Below are positions 41,218 through 50,132 of a stretch of 64,000 nucleotides of DNA, in pieces. The notes below the pieces were generated by a model. The model ran no database searches and had not been told where the DNA came from. It was given only the letters and a program-made list of their open reading frames with translations. Every line of letters begins with the position of its first letter. The stretch's first letter is position 1. The stretch covers positions 1-64,000 of the forward strand of contig JAILRU010000006.1 of NCBI GenBank assembly GCA_024697945.1, written 5' to 3'. A program made the position numbers and the translations under genes. Source of the stretch: Bacteroidaceae bacterium. Its GTDB lineage: Bacteria; Bacteroidota; Bacteroidia; Bacteroidales; Bacteroidaceae.

Positions 41218-41517
41218 TTACAGCACCGCCGCACAAGCCCGCTTGATGTCAACCAACCTCGCAAGGAGGGACTTCTTCTGCCTGGCAACAGACATATTGT
41301 AGCGCATCTGCATATTGATGAGGAGCTCCGAATTGATGCCAAGAGCAGCTTCCACCATTAAAGCGAAATCCGGCATCACCGGCCGCTTGCCGTTTAGTAT
41401 CTCATTGAGCTGAGTGTAGGGAACGGACAATACCTCCGAGAACTTCTTCTGGGAAATTCCCCTTACCTCCAATTCCTCTTTTAGTACATCTCCAGGATGT
41501 GTAGTCGTTCTGTTCAT
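41218..41517 (-). CDS. higA: HigA-type antitoxin (XRE helix-turn-helix)
   Basis: The 99-residue protein has the HigA/VapI XRE pattern: HPGDVLKEELEVRGISQKKF, then SVPYTQLNEILNGKRPVMP and a helical dimerisation tail with INSELLINMQMRYN. It binds and blocks the toxin and usually represses the operon. The toxin is encoded first (upstream), typical of the HigBA order. Confidence 0.9.
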   Translation of the reverse strand: MNRTTTHPGDVLKEELEVRGISQKKFSEVLSVPYTQLNEILNGKRPVMPDFALMVEAALGINSELLINMQMRYNMSVARQKKSLLARLVDIKRACAAVL

Positions 41518-41524
41518 ATCTTGC

Positions 41525-41833
41525 TTATTGATAGTGGTTTGTAATGTCTGTTACGGTGCAAATAGTAATTATTGATTCTTGTCCTTCCGTCCTTATTTTA
41601 AACTCCAAACGATAGTGATAGTCTATGCGGATAGAAAAATAACCATTGTCGAGCGCCTCGAAATTGAGTGAATTAAAGACAAATAAATCTTCAATACGTG
41701 TAGCAGCTATCAGCGTATCTATGCGTTTCTGGTATTTCGTAATGACAGGTTTCTGAAAGCGATACTTCTTGTTCGAGCATTTCCCATCGTTGTAGAGCTC
41801 TTCCAAATAGTCTTTTTCGTATTCTATAACCAT
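41525..41833 (-). CDS. higB: HigB-type toxin (RelE/ParE superfamily)
   Basis: The 102-residue product starts at the ATG at 41833 (MVIEYEKDYLEELYNDGKCS). It shows the HigB-like fold with FQKPVITKYQKRIDTLIAA, ALDNGYFSIRIDYHYRLEF and TICTVTDITNHY. Family members are ribosome-dependent mRNA interferases. It ends 7 nt before the higA start. The promoter at 41853-41884 excludes a start at 41881. Confidence 0.88.
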   Translation of the reverse strand: MVIEYEKDYLEELYNDGKCSNKKYRFQKPVITKYQKRIDTLIAATRIEDLFVFNSLNFEALDNGYFSIRIDYHYRLEFKIRTEGQESIITICTVTDITNHYQ

Positions 41834-41852
41834 ATAGCACTCAATTTGAGCG

Positions 41853-41884
41853 CAAAGATACACTTTCTTTTGTAAATTCACAAA
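41853..41884 (-). promoter_or_regulatory. Promoter of higBA
   Basis: Minus-strand TATCTTTG (41853-41860), 20-nt spacer, TTTG (41881-41884). Confidence 0.75.
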
Positions 41885-42002
41885 TTTAGTGAAGATTTTT
41901 CAAGTTATTCACTCAAAATGTGAAAGAACTCCGCCTTGTGCACAGTATATCCAATGAAGATGTTCTGGTCTAAACTCTTTTTTCTATGGACACTACGACT
42001 AC

Positions 42003-42046
42003 AACACCAACAGAGGCCGCAGGAACAATCCCGCAGCCTCTTGGTT
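42003..42046. terminator. Hairpin downstream of the small membrane protein gene
   Basis: AGAGGC at 42012-42017 pairs with GCCTCT at 42036-42041, helped by outer CCAA/TTGG. It would end leftward transcription of the gene at 42124-42402 before the higBA promoter. Confidence 0.5.
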
Positions 42047-42093
42047 ATCTTTGCAAAGTTAATTTTCTAAAAATCCCTCCTCCACAGCTAATC

Positions 42094-42122
42094 TTCACAG
42101 TTTCACAATTTCACAGTTAATT
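42094..42122 (+). repeat. TTTCACAG direct repeat, copy 3 (29 bp)
   Basis: Identical to 41172-41200. With copy 2 it brackets higBA at a distance of 922 bp. Confidence 0.85.
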
Positions 42123-42123
42123 A

Positions 42124-42402
42124 TTAGCGGATAAGATACCAAATTGCCTTGTAAAACAAGAAGGCACCCAGAGCTGTAAGTGCGCCCCAAATAACCATCG
42201 GAATGGGCTCCAGGATTATAATCGAAGAGACGAAGAACATCAGCGGCGCAACAATCGGCAGGAACGGCCCTTGCCACCATTCCAGCTGCATCATGGTGAA
42301 CGGCACGACGTGGAACGCAATCAGAAGCAAAATGACTATGCTGCAAACATAATAAACAATGTACAACACGCCAAGTACTTTCCAGAAACTTGTTGATTTC
42401 AT
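42124..42402 (-). CDS. Small membrane protein of unknown function
   Basis: The 92-residue product has three predicted transmembrane segments: VLGVLYIVYYVCSIVILLLI, PFLPIVAPLMFFVSSIIIL and MVIWGALTALGAFLFYKAIW. No family is recognised. It starts at the ATG at 42402. The gap of about 110 nt to the SemiSWEET gene upstream on the same strand holds no clear promoter, so they may be co-transcribed. Confidence 0.65.
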   Translation of the reverse strand: MKSTSFWKVLGVLYIVYYVCSIVILLLIAFHVVPFTMMQLEWWQGPFLPIVAPLMFFVSSIIILEPIPMVIWGALTALGAFLFYKAIWYLIR

Positions 42403-42516
42403 AAAATAGACGTTTTGGGGTTAAACAATTACTTCTATTTTCATAACGAAGCCTCCGATAGCATTATTGTACCGTTAACACATCTTAACCGTTCAGGGGA
42501 ATATTTACCTTTCTTT

Positions 42517-42804
42517 TTATTTTTTCTTGAAATAGTCGTTGTAAATCTTGATACCAAAGACGATACAGCTGCAAGTCGTCGTGGTGAGATTTGTCAGGAA
42601 CAGGGACCAGATGATTTCGGGCTTATGCAGCAACCCTTGAAGCATGAAGGCGAACCCACCAATAGCCATCATCAGAAAGGTAGGAAGGGCGATTCCATCG
42701 GTGTTTCTCGTTCGAATCGTCTGCACAGCTTGTGGCAAGTAGCCCAGAATCATGCACACACTCGCCAACATACCACAAATCTCATAAAAAAGGTCTTGTT
42801 CCAT
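42517..42804 (-). CDS. SemiSWEET sugar transporter
   Basis: The 95-residue protein has three transmembrane helices and the PQ-loop motif GYLPQAVQTIRTRNTDGI typical of SemiSWEETs, which dimerise to carry sugars across the inner membrane. Its length is normal for the family. The probable -7 box is at 42837-42844. The transported sugar cannot be predicted. Confidence 0.88.
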   Translation of the reverse strand: MEQDLFYEICGMLASVCMILGYLPQAVQTIRTRNTDGIALPTFLMMAIGGFAFMLQGLLHKPEIIWSLFLTNLTTTTCSCIVFGIKIYNDYFKKK

Positions 42805-42836
42805 AATTTTAAGCCACTTTAATCAATAAATTGCTG

Positions 42837-42895
42837 CAAAGATAGGAAAAAAGATAAAAAGTTAAAGTGTTGAAAGGATAAAAAGTGTACCTTTG
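42837..42895. promoter_or_regulatory. Divergent -7 boxes for SemiSWEET and DUF3237 genes
   Basis: Minus-strand TATCTTTG (42837-42844) and plus-strand TACCTTTG (42888-42895). The -33 boxes are weak; the 43 nt between them are A-rich words of GATAAAAAG type. Confidence 0.55.
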
Positions 42896-42930
42896 CGCTT
42901 GGAAAAGATAATCACACAAGTAATAGGACA

Positions 42931-43446
42931 ATGAAAAGACTCTTGATTTTAGCTCTGCTCTCGGCTTTCCTGATGAAGGCCAGCGCCCAAGTTGAACCGC
43001 CAAAAGATACGCCTCAGCTGGAGTTTGCAATGCAACTGAAAGTTACCATAGACGAGTCCTATTCCTGCGGAGAGACACAGCATGGGCAGCGCGTCGTCAT
43101 CCCTATCACAGGCGGAACCTTCGAAGGCCCAAAGATAAAAGGTACTATCCTGAGCGGCGGCGCTGACTACCAACTCGTTGGCAAAGACCTTAACCGTACA
43201 GAGCTGGAAGCCATCTATTGCATCAAGACGGACGATGGCGTCTGCATTCACGTCCGCAATCGCGGCATCATTTATAACGGCAAGGACGAGGAGGGGAAGC
43301 CGACATTCTACTTCAAATGCGCTCCTCAGTTCGAGGCACCTGCTGACAGCAAATACGCCTGGCTGAACAACGCCCTGTTCGTCTGCTCACCCGATTGGTC
43401 TCAGGAGTTCAAGGGCATCATCCTGAACGTCTGGCGCGTGAAATGA
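42931..43446 (+). CDS. Secreted DUF3237 protein
   Basis: The 171-residue protein has a signal peptide (MKRLLILALLSAFLMKASAQ) and a DUF3237 beta-barrel: GQRVVIPITGGTFEGPKIKG, ILSGGADYQL, and the terminal AWLNNALFVC. Function is unknown; some relatives look like lipocalin-type binding proteins. The leader places it in the periplasm or outside. A strong terminator follows before the convergent sdhB. Confidence 0.85.
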   Translation: MKRLLILALLSAFLMKASAQVEPPKDTPQLEFAMQLKVTIDESYSCGETQHGQRVVIPITGGTFEGPKIKGTILSGGADYQLVGKDLNRTELEAIYCIKTDDGVCIHVRNRGIIYNGKDEEGKPTFYFKCAPQFEAPADSKYAWLNNALFVCSPDWSQEFKGIILNVWRVK

Positions 43447-43478
43447 ACAACCTCAGCAAATGAGGTTATAAACGAAAA

Positions 43479-43508
43479 AGTGGCGATTCCATCGAAGGAA
43501 CCGCCACT
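43479..43508. terminator. Bidirectional terminator between DUF3237 gene and sdhB
   Basis: A 12-bp stem with one mismatch (AGTGGCGATTCC and GGAACCGCCACT) around an ATCGAA loop, preceded by an A-run. Confidence 0.75.
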
Positions 43509-43530
43509 AATCGTTCTAATATGACCAGCC

Positions 43531-44289
43531 TTAATCTGCCAATTTAGCGCAGATGAACTCGCGGTTCAGGCGGGCAATGTTCGAGATAGTCTCGCACTTG
43601 GGGCAAACAGCTTCGCAGGCACGGGTGTTCGTGCAGTTGCCAAAGCCCAGCTCGTCCATCTTCGCTACCATAGCCTTTGCACGCTTGGCAGCCTCTACCC
43701 TACCCTGAGGCAGCAGAGCAAGCTGGCTCACCTTCGAGCTGACGAAGAGCATTGCAGAGCCGTTCTTGCAGGCTGCAACACAGGCGCCGCAACCGATGCA
43801 GCTGGCGCAATCCATAGCCTCGTCGGCATCTTCCTTGGGAATGAGGATAGCGTTGGCATCCTGAGCCTGACCGGTACGGATAGTGGTATAGCCGCCTGCC
43901 TGCATAATCTTGTCGAAGGCATTGCGGTCAACCATACAGTCTTTGATGACGGGGAAACCTGCTGAGCGCCAAGGCTCTACGGTGATGGTCTCGCCGTCCT
44001 TGAACTTACGCATGTAGAGCTGGCAGGTTGTGGCGCCGCGCTCTGTCTTGCCATGAGGCGTGCCGTTGATGTAGAGCGAGCACATGCCGCAGATACCCTC
44101 GCGGCAGTCGTGGTCGAAGACAAAAGGCTCTTTGCCTTCATTGATAAGCTCCTCGTTCATAATGTCGAGCGCCTCGAGGAAAGAGGTGTCGTCGGGAATG
44201 TTCTTCAACTCATGCGTATCGAAGTGACCCTTGTCCTTAGGACCGTTCTGCTTCCAGAACTTTATCGTAACTGATATATTCTTTGCCAT
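43531..44289 (-). CDS. sdhB: Succinate dehydrogenase/fumarate reductase iron-sulfur subunit
   Basis: The 252-residue subunit relays electrons between the flavoprotein and the cytochrome b. It has the 2Fe-2S cysteines in [18 protein letters not shown] and a later 4Fe-4S/3Fe-4S set in [18 protein letters not shown] and CEAVCPKCE. In Bacteroidales this enzyme runs mainly as a fumarate reductase in anaerobic respiration. It is separated from sdhA by an S23 gene. Confidence 0.95.
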   Translation of the reverse strand: MAKNISVTIKFWKQNGPKDKGHFDTHELKNIPDDTSFLEALDIMNEELINEGKEPFVFDHDCREGICGMCSLYINGTPHGKTERGATTCQLYMRKFKDGETITVEPWRSAGFPVIKDCMVDRNAFDKIMQAGGYTTIRTGQAQDANAILIPKEDADEAMDCASCIGCGACVAACKNGSAMLFVSSKVSQLALLPQGRVEAAKRAKAMVAKMDELGFGNCTNTRACEAVCPKCETISNIARLNREFICAKLAD

Positions 44290-44330
44290 AATTTTATAAG
44301 GTTTTAAGGTTTTTAGGTTTCAGGTTGTGA
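44290..44330 (+). repeat. TTATAAGGTTTTAAGG array, left flank of the S23 gene
   Basis: Words ATAAGGTT, TTAAGGTT and TTTAGGTT repeat. They are inverted relative to the GGTTATAA array at 44703-44750. Confidence 0.7.
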
Positions 44331-44702
44331 GGTCAAGTCACCATCAGGATTCTGAGAGCGCTTATATATTAATGAAGAAAGCATTTTATTGACTTGCTCA
44401 TTAAGCTGCAAAAGCATATTTACATCGTCATCAGAAAGATAGGCGAACTCGCGTGATAATAGGAGCTGGGTTTCAAGTTCATTGGAGGAACCTAAAGATG
44501 TGTATAGGAAATGAACCAAGTCCTTGTTTGTTCCACGTCCATAGCCTTCAGCTATATTGGATGGTATCGAAACTACGCAGCGACGCATTTGGATAACAAG
44601 ACCATAGGTCTCACTTTTTGGGTAGTTGGCGGTGACTTTATAAATGTCCTTCGCCAGCACCATTGCCTTTTGCCACACTGTTAGATTCTGATACGGTCCC
44701 AT
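44313..44702 (-). CDS. Four-helix-bundle protein, S23/IVS family
   Basis: The 129-residue protein matches the S23 (23S rRNA intervening-sequence) family: [59 protein letters not shown] and a leucine-rich final helix. The role of the family is unsettled; members are encoded in rRNA inserts and as lone genes, and the Avd protein of diversity-generating retroelements is a relative. No reverse transcriptase is nearby. Here it sits inside the otherwise conserved fumarate reductase operon, flanked by inverted word arrays, which suggests insertion. Confidence 0.88.
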   Translation of the reverse strand: MGPYQNLTVWQKAMVLAKDIYKVTANYPKSETYGLVIQMRRCVVSIPSNIAEGYGRGTNKDLVHFLYTSLGSSNELETQLLLSREFAYLSDDDVNMLLQLNEQVNKMLSSLIYKRSQNPDGDLTSQPET

Positions 44703-44750
44703 TCTATTATCACCTTATAACCTCATAACCTTATAACCTTATAACCCGAA
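44703..44750 (-). repeat. GGTTATAA octad array, right flank of the S23 gene
   Basis: On the minus strand GGTTATAA repeats four times with one GGTTATGA variant, between the sdhA stop and the S23 start. Confidence 0.85.
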
Positions 44751-44751
44751 A

Positions 44752-46734
44752 TTAATTTTTGTAATTACGTGTTTGTACCTTGATAATCTCATAATTGAGG
44801 GGCTCTTTTATGAGCTCTGGAGCCTTGTCGTCGCTGCCCTGATAGTCCCAGCAGCCAACGTAGAAGAAGTTCTCGTCGTCGCGCTTTGCTTCGCCTTCCT
44901 CTGTCTGATGCTCCTCGCGGAAGTGGCCGCCACAGCTCTCTTCACGATGCAGGGCATCGTAAGCCACAAGCTCACCCATGAGGATGAAGTCACGCAGATG
45001 AATGGCCTTGTCGAGCTCTACGTTCAGACCTTCCTTCGAACCAGGAATGAAGAGGTTGGTGTCGAACTCCTTGCGGAGGTCCTTCAACAGCTTCAAGCCT
45101 TCCTCCAAGCCTTCCTTCGTACGACCCATACCAACGTGCTCCCACATGATGTGGCCAAGCTCCTTATGGATGCTGTCAACAGAACGCTTGCCCTTGATGT
45201 TCATCAGTCGGTCAATCTCTGCTGCAACAGCCTTCTCCGTAGCTTCGAACTCAGGCATATCGGTGCTGAGACGCGGCCAGATTGCCTGATCGGCAAGGTA
45301 GTTCTGGATGGTATAAGGCAGAACAAAGTAACCGTCGGCCAAGCCTTGCATAAGAGCAGAAGCGCCGAGACGGTTGGCTCCGTGGTCGGAGAAGTTGCAC
45401 TCGCCGATAGCGAAGAGGCCAGGAATGGTGGTCTGCAACTCGTAGTCAACCCAAACACCGCCCATCGTGTAGTGGATGGCTGGGAATATCATCATGGGAT
45501 AGTAGTAGTCAACACCATCCTTTGTGCAAGCCTTCTCTCCAGGATTGACGTCCGTAATCTCCTCGTACATATCGAAGAGGTTGCCATAACGCTGACGAAT
45601 CTCGTCAATGCCGAGGCGCTGGATGCTCTCGCTGAAGTCCAAGAAGACTGCAAGACCCGTGTTGTTCACGCCGAAGCCCTTGTCGCAACGCTCTTTGGCT
45701 GCACGGCTTGCAACGTCGCGAGGAACGAGGTTACCAAAGGCAGGATAGCGGCGCTCGAGATAGTAGTCGCGGTCCTCTTCAGGAATCTCATAGCCCTGCT
45801 TGGTACCTGCCTGGAGTGCCTTTGCGTCCTCAAGCTTCTTGGGAACCCAGATGCGACCGTCATTACGCAGAGACTCGGACATCAAGGTCAACTTCGACTG
45901 CTTGTCACCATGAACGGGAATACACGTGGGATGAATCTGCACGTAAGAAGGATTTGCCATCATAGCACCCTTGCGGTAGCACTGGATAGCAGCCGTACAG
46001 TTACATCCCATAGCATTGGTCGAAAGGAAGTAAGTGTTGCCGTAGCCGCCAGTAGCGATAACAACGGCATTGGCACTGAAGCGCTCCAACTTGCCAGTCA
46101 CAAGGTTCTTCGCAATGATACCACGAGCACGACCGTTAACGATGACTACGTCCTCCATCTCATAACGAGTGAAGAGCTTCACCTTGCCTCTTTGAACCTC
46201 TTTGCTCAAAGAAGAATAAGCACCAAGCAACAGTTGCTGACCGGTCTGACCCTTAGCATAGAAAGTACGGCTTACCTGTGCGCCGCCAAAAGAACGGTTG
46301 GCCAACATACCGCCATATTCGCGAGCAAAGGGAACGCCCTGTGCCACACACTGGTCGATGATGTTATTGCTGACCTCTGCCAAACGATAGACATTGGCCT
46401 CGCGAGCACGATAGTCACCACCCTTTACTGTATCATAGAACAGACGATAAACGCTGTCGCCGTCGTTCTGGTAGTTCTTGGCTGCATTGATACCGCCCTG
46501 AGCAGCAATAGAGTGTGCACGACGAGGGCTGTCCTGAATGCAGAAGTTATAAACATTGAAGCCCATCTCAGCGAGAGAAGCGGCAGCGCTGGCACCAGCC
46601 AGACCTGTACCAACCACAATGACGTCGAGTTTGAGCTTGTTCTTCGGGTTCACCAAACGCTGGTGAGCTTTATATTCTTTCCATTTTTCAGGCACTGGAC
46701 CTGCGGGAATCTTAGAATCTAATACTTTTGCCAT
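44752..46734 (-). CDS. sdhA: Succinate dehydrogenase/fumarate reductase flavoprotein subunit
   Basis: The 660-residue catalytic subunit interconverts succinate and fumarate using covalent FAD. It shows the Rossmann [18 protein letters not shown], the [18 protein letters not shown] flavin-linkage region, the active-site HPTCIPVHG and the FAD-closing [18 protein letters not shown]. Length and features fit the Bacteroidetes group. A small AT-rich word array (46741-46773) separates it from sdhC. Confidence 0.96.
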   Translation of the reverse strand: MAKVLDSKIPAGPVPEKWKEYKAHQRLVNPKNKLKLDVIVVGTGLAGASAAASLAEMGFNVYNFCIQDSPRRAHSIAAQGGINAAKNYQNDGDSVYRLFYDTVKGGDYRAREANVYRLAEVSNNIIDQCVAQGVPFAREYGGMLANRSFGGAQVSRTFYAKGQTGQQLLLGAYSSLSKEVQRGKVKLFTRYEMEDVVIVNGRARGIIAKNLVTGKLERFSANAVVIATGGYGNTYFLSTNAMGCNCTAAIQCYRKGAMMANPSYVQIHPTCIPVHGDKQSKLTLMSESLRNDGRIWVPKKLEDAKALQAGTKQGYEIPEEDRDYYLERRYPAFGNLVPRDVASRAAKERCDKGFGVNNTGLAVFLDFSESIQRLGIDEIRQRYGNLFDMYEEITDVNPGEKACTKDGVDYYYPMMIFPAIHYTMGGVWVDYELQTTIPGLFAIGECNFSDHGANRLGASALMQGLADGYFVLPYTIQNYLADQAIWPRLSTDMPEFEATEKAVAAEIDRLMNIKGKRSVDSIHKELGHIMWEHVGMGRTKEGLEEGLKLLKDLRKEFDTNLFIPGSKEGLNVELDKAIHLRDFILMGELVAYDALHREESCGGHFREEHQTEEGEAKRDDENFFYVGCWDYQGSDDKAPELIKEPLNYEIIKVQTRNYKN

Positions 46735-46740
46735 AACCTT

Positions 46741-46773
46741 TTATAATTATTAATTCATAATTTACAATTCATA
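46741..46773. repeat. ATTCATAA word array upstream of sdhA
   Basis: AATTCATAATTTAC AATTCATAA type words repeat in the sdhC-sdhA gap. Confidence 0.65.
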
Positions 46774-46774
46774 A

Positions 46775-47473
46775 TTATATGCCACAGCTACTGCCGCAAG
46801 AACCGCAGCAACCCTGAATGGCAAACACAATAACTACAGCTGCAAACATGAGCACAACGAGGGTTGCATAGATGTTGCCGATGCAACGCCAGCGGTTGAA
46901 CCAAATCTTGCCGCTCCAACCCATCGTCTGCAATGCGCTCCAGATGCCGTGGGTCAAATGGAACCACAGAGCAGCAAGCCATACAAGATACAAAACGGTA
47001 TAAACAGGACAAGAGAAGACAGCCTTAATCTGCTCAACACCCTCAGCAGCACCAATGCCATTGCCAAGGTTCATGCCAAGCTCGGTTGCCATCATGTTCC
47101 ACCAGAAGTTGTAGAGGTGAAGGCAAAGGCCTAAGCAGATGATGATGCCAAGCACCAACATGTTCTGGCTGGCCCATTCCACCTTTTCTGGCTTGTCGGT
47201 CACAGCGTACTTGTTGTTGCCGCGTGCCTTCTGGTTCTGAATAGTCAGCCAAAGAGCATAGATGAAATGAATGGCCACAAGGCCTGCCAGGCCAACGGTT
47301 GCAGCTACGGCATACCAATTGGCTCCCAGCATCTCACAGATCCAGTTGTAGCCTTCCTCGCTGATGAGGGCCACAACGTTCATTGACGCATGGAACGTCA
47401 GGAACAGGACAAGTGCAATGCCGGTCACGGACATCACTACTTTCCTGCCGATTGATGAATTAATTAACCACAT
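46775..47473 (-). CDS. sdhC: Succinate dehydrogenase/fumarate reductase cytochrome b subunit
   Basis: The 232-residue membrane anchor has five transmembrane helices of the type B (b558) class with heme histidines, including those in FLTFHASMNVV, GLVAIHFIYALW, LCLHLYNFWW and LWFHLTHGIWSAL. It exchanges electrons with menaquinone. It opens the sdhCAB operon behind a good promoter. The last residues, GCCGSCGSSCGI, form an unusual Gly/Cys/Ser-rich tail. Confidence 0.93.
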   Translation of the reverse strand: MWLINSSIGRKVVMSVTGIALVLFLTFHASMNVVALISEEGYNWICEMLGANWYAVAATVGLAGLVAIHFIYALWLTIQNQKARGNNKYAVTDKPEKVEWASQNMLVLGIIICLGLCLHLYNFWWNMMATELGMNLGNGIGAAEGVEQIKAVFSCPVYTVLYLVWLAALWFHLTHGIWSALQTMGWSGKIWFNRWRCIGNIYATLVVLMFAAVVIVFAIQGCCGSCGSSCGI

Positions 47474-47558
47474 AAAAAATTAAATTAGTTTGATTTGTAT
47501 TGAGTTTTTGGTATTGATTTCTACGTGCGCGTACCTACCTATAGGCATATTACGAAGG

Positions 47559-47589
47559 CAAAATTACACTATTTTGGTGATTTGTGCAA
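47559..47589 (-). promoter_or_regulatory. Promoter of the sdh/frd operon
   Basis: Minus-strand TAATTTTG (47559-47566), 20-nt spacer, TTG (47587-47589). It overlaps the region of the divergent mnmG promoter. Confidence 0.7.
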
Positions 47590-47594
47590 CTTTT

Positions 47595-47628
47595 TTTGAG
47601 GAAATGTTGTCAGAAATACTTACTTTTG
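47595..47628 (+). promoter_or_regulatory. Promoter of mnmG
   Basis: TTTG (47595-47598), 22-nt spacer, TACTTTTG (47621-47628), 18 nt before the ATG. Confidence 0.65.
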
Positions 47629-47646
47629 TACCTAAATTAGGAACTG

Positions 47647-49548
47647 ATGGAGTACAGATATGATGTTGTGGTAGTCGGTGCAGGCCATGCAGGATGCGAG
47701 GCCGCGACTGCAGCAGCCAAACTTGGTGCCAAAACATGCCTCATAACGATGGACATGAACAAGATTGCGCAGATGAGTTGCAATCCTGCCATCGGAGGTA
47801 TCGCCAAAGGACAGATTGTCAGGGAGATAGATGCTCTTGGCGGACACACAGGTGAAGTGACAGATGCTACTGCCATACAATTCCGTATGCTCAACCGCTC
47901 GAAAGGACCTGCGATGTGGAGCCCTCGTGCACAATGCGACCGTGCAAAGTTCATTTGGGCATGGCGAAAAGTCCTCGAAAACACCCCCAACCTCTCCATT
48001 TGGCAAGACCAGGTTCAAGAACTGCTGACAGAGGAAATACCTGCAACAGACAATTGCGATGCAAAACGACGGGTAACAGGTGTTCGGACAATTCTCGGCG
48101 TTGATTTTCAAGCTCGTTGTGTCATCATCACAGCAGGCACATTTCTCAATGGACTGATGCATATAGGACGTACAAAAATACCTGGCGGACGATGTGCAGA
48201 ATTACCAAGTCTGCATCTTTCAGAAAGCATCGCTGCCTGTGGCATTACAGTTGGACGTATGAAAACGGGCACACCCGTTCGCATAGACGGACGTTCTGTA
48301 GATTTCTCTCTAATGCAAGAACAAGAAGGAGAACAGGACTTTCACAAGTTTTCGTACATGGGTGAACCCAGACAGCTGCCACAATTGCCTTGCTGGATTA
48401 CCTATACCAACGAGGAGGTACACGAACGTCTTCGTGCTGCCCTACCCGACTCTCCTCTCTACAACGGACAGATACAAAGCATAGGTCCACGTTACTGTCC
48501 AAGCATTGAGACAAAACTTGTAACATTTTCAGAACGCACTGAGCATCAGCTGTTTCTGGAGCCAGAAGGGTGTTCTACGAGGGAATTCTACCTAAATGGT
48601 TTCTCAAGTTCCCTGCCTATCGAAGCACAGATAGAAGCTTTGCACCTGATTCCCGCTTTCCGCAACCTGCAAATCTATCGACCAGGTTATGCCATTGAGT
48701 ACGACTACTTTGACCCAACGGAACTTCGTCATTCTCTGGAGTCAAAAATGGTAGATGGTCTCTTCATGGCTGGACAGGTAAACGGAACAACAGGTTATGA
48801 GGAAGCCGCAGGACAAGGAATCGTTGCAGGTATCAACGCAGCTCATAAATGTAGTGGAGAAGAGCCATTTATGATGCGACGAGACGATTCATACATAGGT
48901 GTTTTAATTGATGACTTAGTCACGAAAGGCGTAGATGAGCCCTACCGCATGTTCACAAGCCGCGCCGAGTATCGAATCCTTCTGCGTCAAGATGATGCAG
49001 ATGCTCGCCTAACTGAACGCAGCTACGAACTTGGAATGGCAACAAGGGAGCGCTTCGACCACTGGCTTAGGAAGAAACAGATGATTGCAGAAATAGAAGA
49101 GTTTTGTAACTCTTATAGCGTAAAGGCTGCCTATATCAACGATGGGCTGAAAGCACTGGGAAGCGAGGAACTCCAGCGAGGATGCAAACTCATCGACTTG
49201 ATAATGCGTCCACAACTAACAATCAAAAGCCTTGCTATGCTAATTCCAGCTCTGAAAGAAAAGATAGATTCTATCACAGACCGACGCGAGGAAATAATTG
49301 AAGCTGCGGAAGTACGCATGAAATATAGCGGCTATATCCGTCGCGAAAAGGAAATTGCCGAAAAGATACATCGTTTGGAGAATATCCGCATCAAAGGTAG
49401 ATTCAACTATGATGAGATAAAATCTCTCAGCACTGAAGCACGACAGAAACTTGCAAAGATTGATCCAGAAACGATGGCTCAAGCCAGTCGTATTCCAGGT
49501 GTTAGTCCGAGCGATGTAAATGTATTACTCGTACTGATGAACAGATAG
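47647..49548 (+). CDS. mnmG: tRNA uridine-34 carboxymethylaminomethyl-modification flavoenzyme
   Basis: The 633-residue FAD enzyme acts with MnmE on wobble uridine of several tRNAs. It begins YRYDVVVVGAGHAGCEAATA (dinucleotide-binding), has CNPAIGGIAKGQIVREIDAL, the catalytic-region cysteines in GGRCAELP, the NGTTGYEEAAGQG motif and the usual helical C-terminus ending SDVNVLLVLM. Length is standard. It heads a rightward run with apt and uvrC. Confidence 0.96.
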   Translation: MEYRYDVVVVGAGHAGCEAATAAAKLGAKTCLITMDMNKIAQMSCNPAIGGIAKGQIVREIDALGGHTGEVTDATAIQFRMLNRSKGPAMWSPRAQCDRAKFIWAWRKVLENTPNLSIWQDQVQELLTEEIPATDNCDAKRRVTGVRTILGVDFQARCVIITAGTFLNGLMHIGRTKIPGGRCAELPSLHLSESIAACGITVGRMKTGTPVRIDGRSVDFSLMQEQEGEQDFHKFSYMGEPRQLPQLPCWITYTNEEVHERLRAALPDSPLYNGQIQSIGPRYCPSIETKLVTFSERTEHQLFLEPEGCSTREFYLNGFSSSLPIEAQIEALHLIPAFRNLQIYRPGYAIEYDYFDPTELRHSLESKMVDGLFMAGQVNGTTGYEEAAGQGIVAGINAAHKCSGEEPFMMRRDDSYIGVLIDDLVTKGVDEPYRMFTSRAEYRILLRQDDADARLTERSYELGMATRERFDHWLRKKQMIAEIEEFCNSYSVKAAYINDGLKALGSEELQRGCKLIDLIMRPQLTIKSLAMLIPALKEKIDSITDRREEIIEAAEVRMKYSGYIRREKEIAEKIHRLENIRIKGRFNYDEIKSLSTEARQKLAKIDPETMAQASRIPGVSPSDVNVLLVLMNR

Positions 49549-49595
49549 TTTCATGTGAAACAATTGGGAGTATAATAAAACTTAAGATATTGAAT

Positions 49596-50126
49596 ATGAA
49601 CAACGAAACGCTATTGAAAAACTTAAGAAACGTGCCAGATTTTCCAGTTCCTGGCATACAGTTCAAAGACGTCAGCACACTCTACAAGAACGCAAAGTGC
49701 TTGAAAATAATGGTAAATGAACTATACGAACTCTATAAGGACAAGGGCATTACAAAAGTTGTAGGCATTGAGAGTCGAGGCTTTGTTGTAGGGGCGGCGC
49801 TGGCTGTGAAACTGGGGGCAGGATTCGTCATGTGTCGCAAACCTGGAAAGCTCCCAGCTGAAACTCGCAAAGAAAGCTATATGAAGGAATATGGCAAAGA
49901 CACAATCGAAATTCACTGCGACGCAATAGAAGAGAAAGATGTAGTTCTGCTTCACGATGATTTGCTGGCTACAGGCGGCAGTATGAAAGCAGCATACAAC
50001 TTAGTTAAACAGTTCAATCCCAAGAACATATACATCAACTTTATTATCGAACTTACAATCGAAGGACTAAACGGGAGAGCTGTTTTCGATAAAGATGTTG
50101 AGATGACGACACTCATCAAGATATAA
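49596..50126 (+). CDS. apt: Adenine phosphoribosyltransferase
   Basis: The 176-residue purine-salvage enzyme makes AMP from adenine and PRPP. It has FPVPGIQFKDVSTLYKN, the IESRGFVVGAALAVKLGAGF block and the PRPP-binding VVLLHDDLLATGGSM. I use the ATG at 49596 rather than the in-frame TTG at 49590. It ends 6 nt before uvrC. Confidence 0.94.
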   Translation: MNNETLLKNLRNVPDFPVPGIQFKDVSTLYKNAKCLKIMVNELYELYKDKGITKVVGIESRGFVVGAALAVKLGAGFVMCRKPGKLPAETRKESYMKEYGKDTIEIHCDAIEEKDVVLLHDDLLATGGSMKAAYNLVKQFNPKNIYINFIIELTIEGLNGRAVFDKDVEMTTLIKI

Positions 50127-50132
50127 AAAAAT

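Noticed and set aside
44313..44702. S23 protein as Avd of a diversity-generating retroelement
   Set aside because: No reverse transcriptase or template repeat lies nearby.
44773..46722. 649-codon open frame antisense to sdhA
   Set aside because: It mirrors a strongly conserved gene whose codon bias avoids stops on the other strand. No promoter, leader or family is seen.
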